This document shows positions 61,501-64,000 of a stretch of 64,000 nucleotides of DNA, one piece after another. This stretch comes from Burhinus oedicnemus (taxonomy: Eukaryota > Chordata > Aves > Charadriiformes > Burhinidae): positions 1,209,501-1,273,500 of the forward strand of contig VFFE01007622.1 of NCBI GenBank assembly GCA_008921705.1, read 5' to 3'. The notes under the pieces are model-generated. The model made no database searches and was not told the DNA's origin. It saw only the letters and a program-made list of their open reading frames with translations. The position numbers and the translations under genes were made by a program. The first letter of the stretch is position 1; each line of letters begins with the position of its first letter.

Positions 61501-63505
61501 CTGGCTTTGGCAGGAGGTCCAAAGTAAGAGAAATTGTTTGGCAGGCTGCTGCAATGAGAGTTATATGTGAAACTTTCATCCCGCTCTTCACTTAGGAACC
61601 ATCCTTCTTTATGAATGGTTCCATCCTTTGGGTTTGATGACTTTCAGAAGACTATGAACTTAAGATGTGTAGAACAGGGTTTAACCTTCATGTGGAGTGT
61701 TCTTAAACTGTACTGATCTAGTGTTTTCTAAGTCATTGTAGGTAACAGTACTGTGTTGATGGTTGCACAAAACTACATTATTCCTAATGTTCAATATGTT
61801 AGCAGCCTTGTGATAGTTATAGAAGCCCATTCTCTGATTTCGCAGGCTATGGAAGTCTGGGCTAATATCTTACAGTATTTCTTCCCGTGGAGACTTGCTG
61901 TCATTATCTAATTCAGGACATTAATGTCCTCATGACTCATGTCAGTACTCTAATTCCGTGAAAATGTTGTTAGATTAAAATGTGTGTGAGGGATGTTATT
62001 GTTTGAAGTTATTTCTGTGTTACAATATTAAAAAAAAAATACATGCCATTTATGTTGAACTTATTTAGTGTTATTTAATTATAGCTAATTACTGGTCATC
62101 TGAGCAAGTTTTAGATAAAAAATACATTGTACTGTTAAAATCTTCTGTCTGTTTTAAAGAATTAAGCGGCCTTTTGCCAATACTTCAAAATGTCTTCATA
62201 TACATAATCATTTTGGTTTGCTTTTATTAGCTACTGATGCTAAAGAACGGCAACACTGGGTTAGCAGGCTACAGATATGCACACAGCATCACACAGAAGC
62301 TATTGGAAAGGTATCGTATGACTGATACTTTCATGGGCAAAAGTAATTTAGACTGGTGGTAGAAGTAGATCCAAAGACAACTATCGTGTTATCTGAGGGA
62401 AATACTACAAAAGGGCCTGTGGTTGAGCTTGACACTGACGTTAAGAAACATTTTTCTGAGTAATAGCTGACTTGTAATGGAAATGTGCTTTAGGAATGAC
62501 ACAAAGTGAAGTCAGTTTGCCACTGAACATCTTAATGGTCCTCCCTGAGCAGGTACTGGTGTTTGAACAGGAGACAAAGTTGAAAGATCAGAGTATTTTC
62601 CAGTGGGTTTGTGATTTCCGCCCCCCCGCCCCATGGATAAGGAAACAGGTCTTCAGTGTTATTGAAGCCCTTCCATTTTGGGAGCTTTCCTTTTATTTTA
62701 GCCTTTTTTAAAAACTGCTCAACAGCCCATAAATACATTCAGGATAAATTCCCATGTTTGAGAGGCAAGTCCTCAACACTATGTCTGAGGGTTGTTGCTT
62801 CCATTTGCTAACCATGTGTTGATTGCTAATATACTGTATTTGGTAGAACCTCCTGATTACTGTAACACCTATTCTGGTACCTGAATAAAACCTTGCTTTT
62901 AAGATAAGATCAATGTCTTGTAGCTGGCTTTGTTGTAAGAGATAAGTTCAATGAATAGTTCTAAATGAAATCCCATTCTCTTAAGTGTGACCTCTGTCCT
63001 TGCAGTATCTGTTAGGAATCAGTTTCCAGTACTGTTGCAGATCAAGGACTAATTTTCAAGTCAGAGAAGTGATACATATTGATCAATCTCATTTCACAGA
63101 TTGTTCATAATTAGACTATAAAACAGGGCAACTGTCAGCAGATAGTGCAAAATATTTATTTAGCAGCTGCTACTAATAACATTATTAGGGCTTTGTCATC
63201 TGTCCTTGCTCTATAAAAAAATCAAGGATTAAACTGTTCTGCTGTATCATTCAAATTGGACTATTTGCTGGTTTTTAGGAATTAATTGTAAATGTTTCTC
63301 AATATGCTTATTTATTCACTAGAACAACCCTCCTCTGAAATCGCGCAGCTTCTCTCTTGCATCCCAAGGAAGTGCCAACTCTCCTGGTGTGCAAAGAAGA
63401 CTCAGTCAAAATGCAGTTTCCTTTTTCAATGTTGGACATCACAGATTGCCAACTGGAAAAAGAGTTCCTATTATGCAGCCGGATCACCTTGTAGATGTTA
63501 GAGAG
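43447..63505 (+). CDS. OSBPL11: OSBPL11, oxysterol-binding protein-like 11 (exons 1-5; 3' part outside window)
   Basis: A member of the OSBP-related lipid-transfer family (ORP11), which acts at Golgi/late endosome and contact sites through a PH domain and a C-terminal sterol/phospholipid-binding ORD. Five exons (43447-43592, 59960-60028, 61252-61427, 62231-62310, 63323-63505) join in phase to 218 residues. Residues 1-48 are a low-complexity, Pro/Gly-rich N-terminus ending GAKGWQY. About 55-155 are the PH domain, from YGYLMKYTNLVTGWQYRFFV to ATDAKERQHWVSRLQICTQH. About 158-218 are a Ser/Arg-rich linker (KSRSFSLAS, RRLSQNAVSFFNVG). The sequence agrees closely with human OSBPL11 as I recall it and less with OSBPL10. 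The coiled-coil and ORD with the EQVSHHPP motif lie beyond the right edge. Confidence 0.95.
51065..51125 (-). repeat. MIR-like SINE fragment
   Basis: cacctcagttccctatatgt followed by aaaatgggatgataatg is the reverse complement of the MIR core/tail pattern (cattatcatcccattttaca, gggaactgag). Diverged. Confidence 0.6.
51461..52200 (-). repeat. CR1 LINE, 5'-truncated
   Basis: On + it starts attatagaataatttgggtt and gggagggacctctggg, then tgaagaatttttccttgtgt, ctttgcattggttttgtcca and tattgacccctgaagtgcac, in CR1 reverse order for about 740 bp. Diverged; no open RT frame. Confidence 0.88.
55866..55889. repeat. Perfect 10-bp inverted repeat with 4-nt loop
   Basis: TACACGTACC, loop CATA, then GGTACGTGTA. 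A short perfect hairpin in OSBPL11 intron 1 with no obvious function. Confidence 0.9.
59960..60028 (+). CDS. OSBPL11: OSBPL11 exon 2 (PH domain start)
   Basis: It encodes SDHMENIYGYLMKYTN, LVTGWQY and two bases of Arg72. Acceptor gttttaatag, donor CG|GTAAGT. GYLMKYTNLVTGWQYR is the first two strands of the PH fold. Confidence 0.95.
60299..60425. repeat. 127-nt G-free A/C-rich tract
   Basis: No G occurs on + over this interval. Five C-runs of 3-4 (60,305, 60,314, 60,335, 60,356 and 60,373) sit between A-rich spacers, giving T-rich loops and G3-4 runs on -. It lies in OSBPL11 intron 2. Confidence 0.9.
61159..61198. repeat. C7-A17-G12 homopolymer stack
   Basis: C7 (61,159-61,165), A17 (61,170-61,186) and G12 (61,187-61,198) follow each other just upstream of OSBPL11 exon 3. 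C7 and part of G12 could pair around the A-rich loop. Confidence 0.9.
61252..61427 (+). CDS. OSBPL11: OSBPL11 exon 3 (PH domain)
   Basis: It encodes RFFVLNNDAGLLEYFVNEQS, RHLKPRGTLQLAGAVISPSD and EDSHTFTVNAASGEQYKLR. Acceptor cgttgcag, donor G|GTAGGA. An A17-G12 homopolymer stack lies about 55 nt upstream of the exon. Confidence 0.95.
62231..62310 (+). CDS. OSBPL11: OSBPL11 exon 4 (PH domain C-terminal helix)
   Basis: It encodes ATDAKERQHWVSRLQICTQH and HTEAIGK. The W in RQHWV is the conserved Trp of the PH C-terminal helix. Acceptor cttttattag, donor GTATCG. Confidence 0.95.
63323..63505 (+). CDS. OSBPL11: OSBPL11 exon 5 (Ser-rich linker)
   Basis: A 61-codon phase 0-0 exon: NNPPLKSRSFSLASQGSANS, PGVQRRLSQNAVSFFNVGHH and PIMQPDHLVDVRE. 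It contains basic-Ser motifs (KSRSFS, RRLS) that look like kinase targets. Acceptor tttattcactag, donor GTATGT. Confidence 0.95.
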
Positions 63506-64000
63506 GTATGTATGCCTTAAATTATCTCATAATCTTTTAGAAAAGCTGTCCTATTATTTGTAGGATTGTAGAGAAACCTGTTGTTATTAGTTGAATATAT
63601 TGTCAATACCGTGTCCTGAGCTATTATTGCATAGCTGTGTGAGGATAAGTAACTTGCCTTGGCTAGTTGTAGAAGTATGTGATGTGTATTCTGTGACTTT
63701 TATACTCTGCAATAATATCCTGATGCTCAAGGTAGAGTTTTGCATGTTCTCATCCTTGCAAGTCCTAGCACCACAAGTGACAAGGGAATATCCTTAACGA
63801 AGTATAATATCACATACTATGATACTATTACATCATACAGTTTTCTTCCTGTGTCAAGCTATAGAAGAATCGACTAAGCTGTACTTGCATCTCATATGAC
63901 TAACGAGAAATTGGTCATGATTGATGCTTAAGAATACTAATACCACTTTCTAGTATGCTAATTCATGTGGCCAAATTGTGTAGGGATGGATGTGATTTAA
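63506..64000 (+). other. OSBPL11: OSBPL11 intron 5 (partial)
   Basis: It follows the GTATGT donor of exon 5 and runs to the window end. No further exon is recognisable. Confidence 0.85.

Larger units (their letters stand above)
60029..63322 (+). other. OSBPL11: OSBPL11 introns 2-4
   Basis: Introns of about 1223, 803 and 1012 nt. Beyond the A/C tract and the homopolymer stack I see nothing distinctive. Confidence 0.85.

Noticed and set aside
43447..63505. OSBPL10 instead of OSBPL11
   Set aside because: The N-terminal MQ...MK...EGK pattern, GAKGWQYSDHMEN and the PH sequence match OSBPL11 as I recall it. The nearby G3PDH gene first suggested the human OSBPL10-GPD1L neighbourhood, but the sequence and LMLN flank argue against it.
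1..64000. tRNA, snoRNA, CRISPR, operon or endogenous viral genes
   Set aside because: I saw no A/B box pair, no array of regularly spaced repeats, no polycistronic layout and no gag/pol/env-like frame. Small intronic RNAs cannot be excluded without a covariance-model search.

Overview
The window is vertebrate nuclear DNA, most likely from a bird. Long introns with GT-AG boundaries, two CpG-island promoters and several 5'-truncated CR1 LINEs, one still carrying the CR1-type tail of repeated TCATAGAA-like units, all fit an avian genome. There is no bacterial, plasmid or viral gene content. I rebuilt three protein-coding genes exon by exon by joining splice sites in frame.

Region 1 (about 253-15,500, + strand) is the 3' two-thirds of LMLN, the leishmanolysin-like M8 zinc metallopeptidase: twelve exons covering HEIIH, the third zinc His, the Met-turn and the C-terminal hydrophobic tail, then a long 3' UTR. 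Its splicing has four notable features: a GC-AG intron, a 255-nt intron that stays open in frame, a 111-nt frame-preserving cassette exon and a GAGGAG tandem acceptor.

Region 2 (17,665-31,715, - strand) is a complete eight-exon cytosolic NAD-dependent glycerol-3-phosphate dehydrogenase of exactly 349 codons. All catalytic residues sit at their canonical positions. Its sequence mixes GPD1-like and GPD1L-like stretches, and it lies between LMLN and OSBPL11, so I call it GPD1L2, the third vertebrate paralogue. It is convergent with LMLN. Exon 1 lies in a CpG island, and intron 1 holds a nearly perfect 146-bp palindrome.

Region 3 (about 31,720-43,100) is an 11-kb intergenic stretch with no gene I can support. 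It holds old CR1/L3-type LINE remnants, one younger CR1, a 13-bp tandem repeat and one signal-peptide-like small ORF.

Region 4 (43,100 to the end, + strand) is the 5' part of OSBPL11: a CpG-island promoter with YY1 and ETS motifs, first coding exon, a 16.4-kb intron 1, and exons 2-5 encoding the PH domain and the following Ser-rich linker. The gene runs off the right edge.

The three genes do not form a pathway. GPD1L2 (glycerol-3-phosphate supply) and OSBPL11 (lipid transfer) both touch lipid metabolism, but nothing in the sequence shows co-regulation. I found no convincing undescribed multi-gene system. The items most worth checking are the third G3PDH paralogue, the intronic palindrome and the LMLN splicing oddities.
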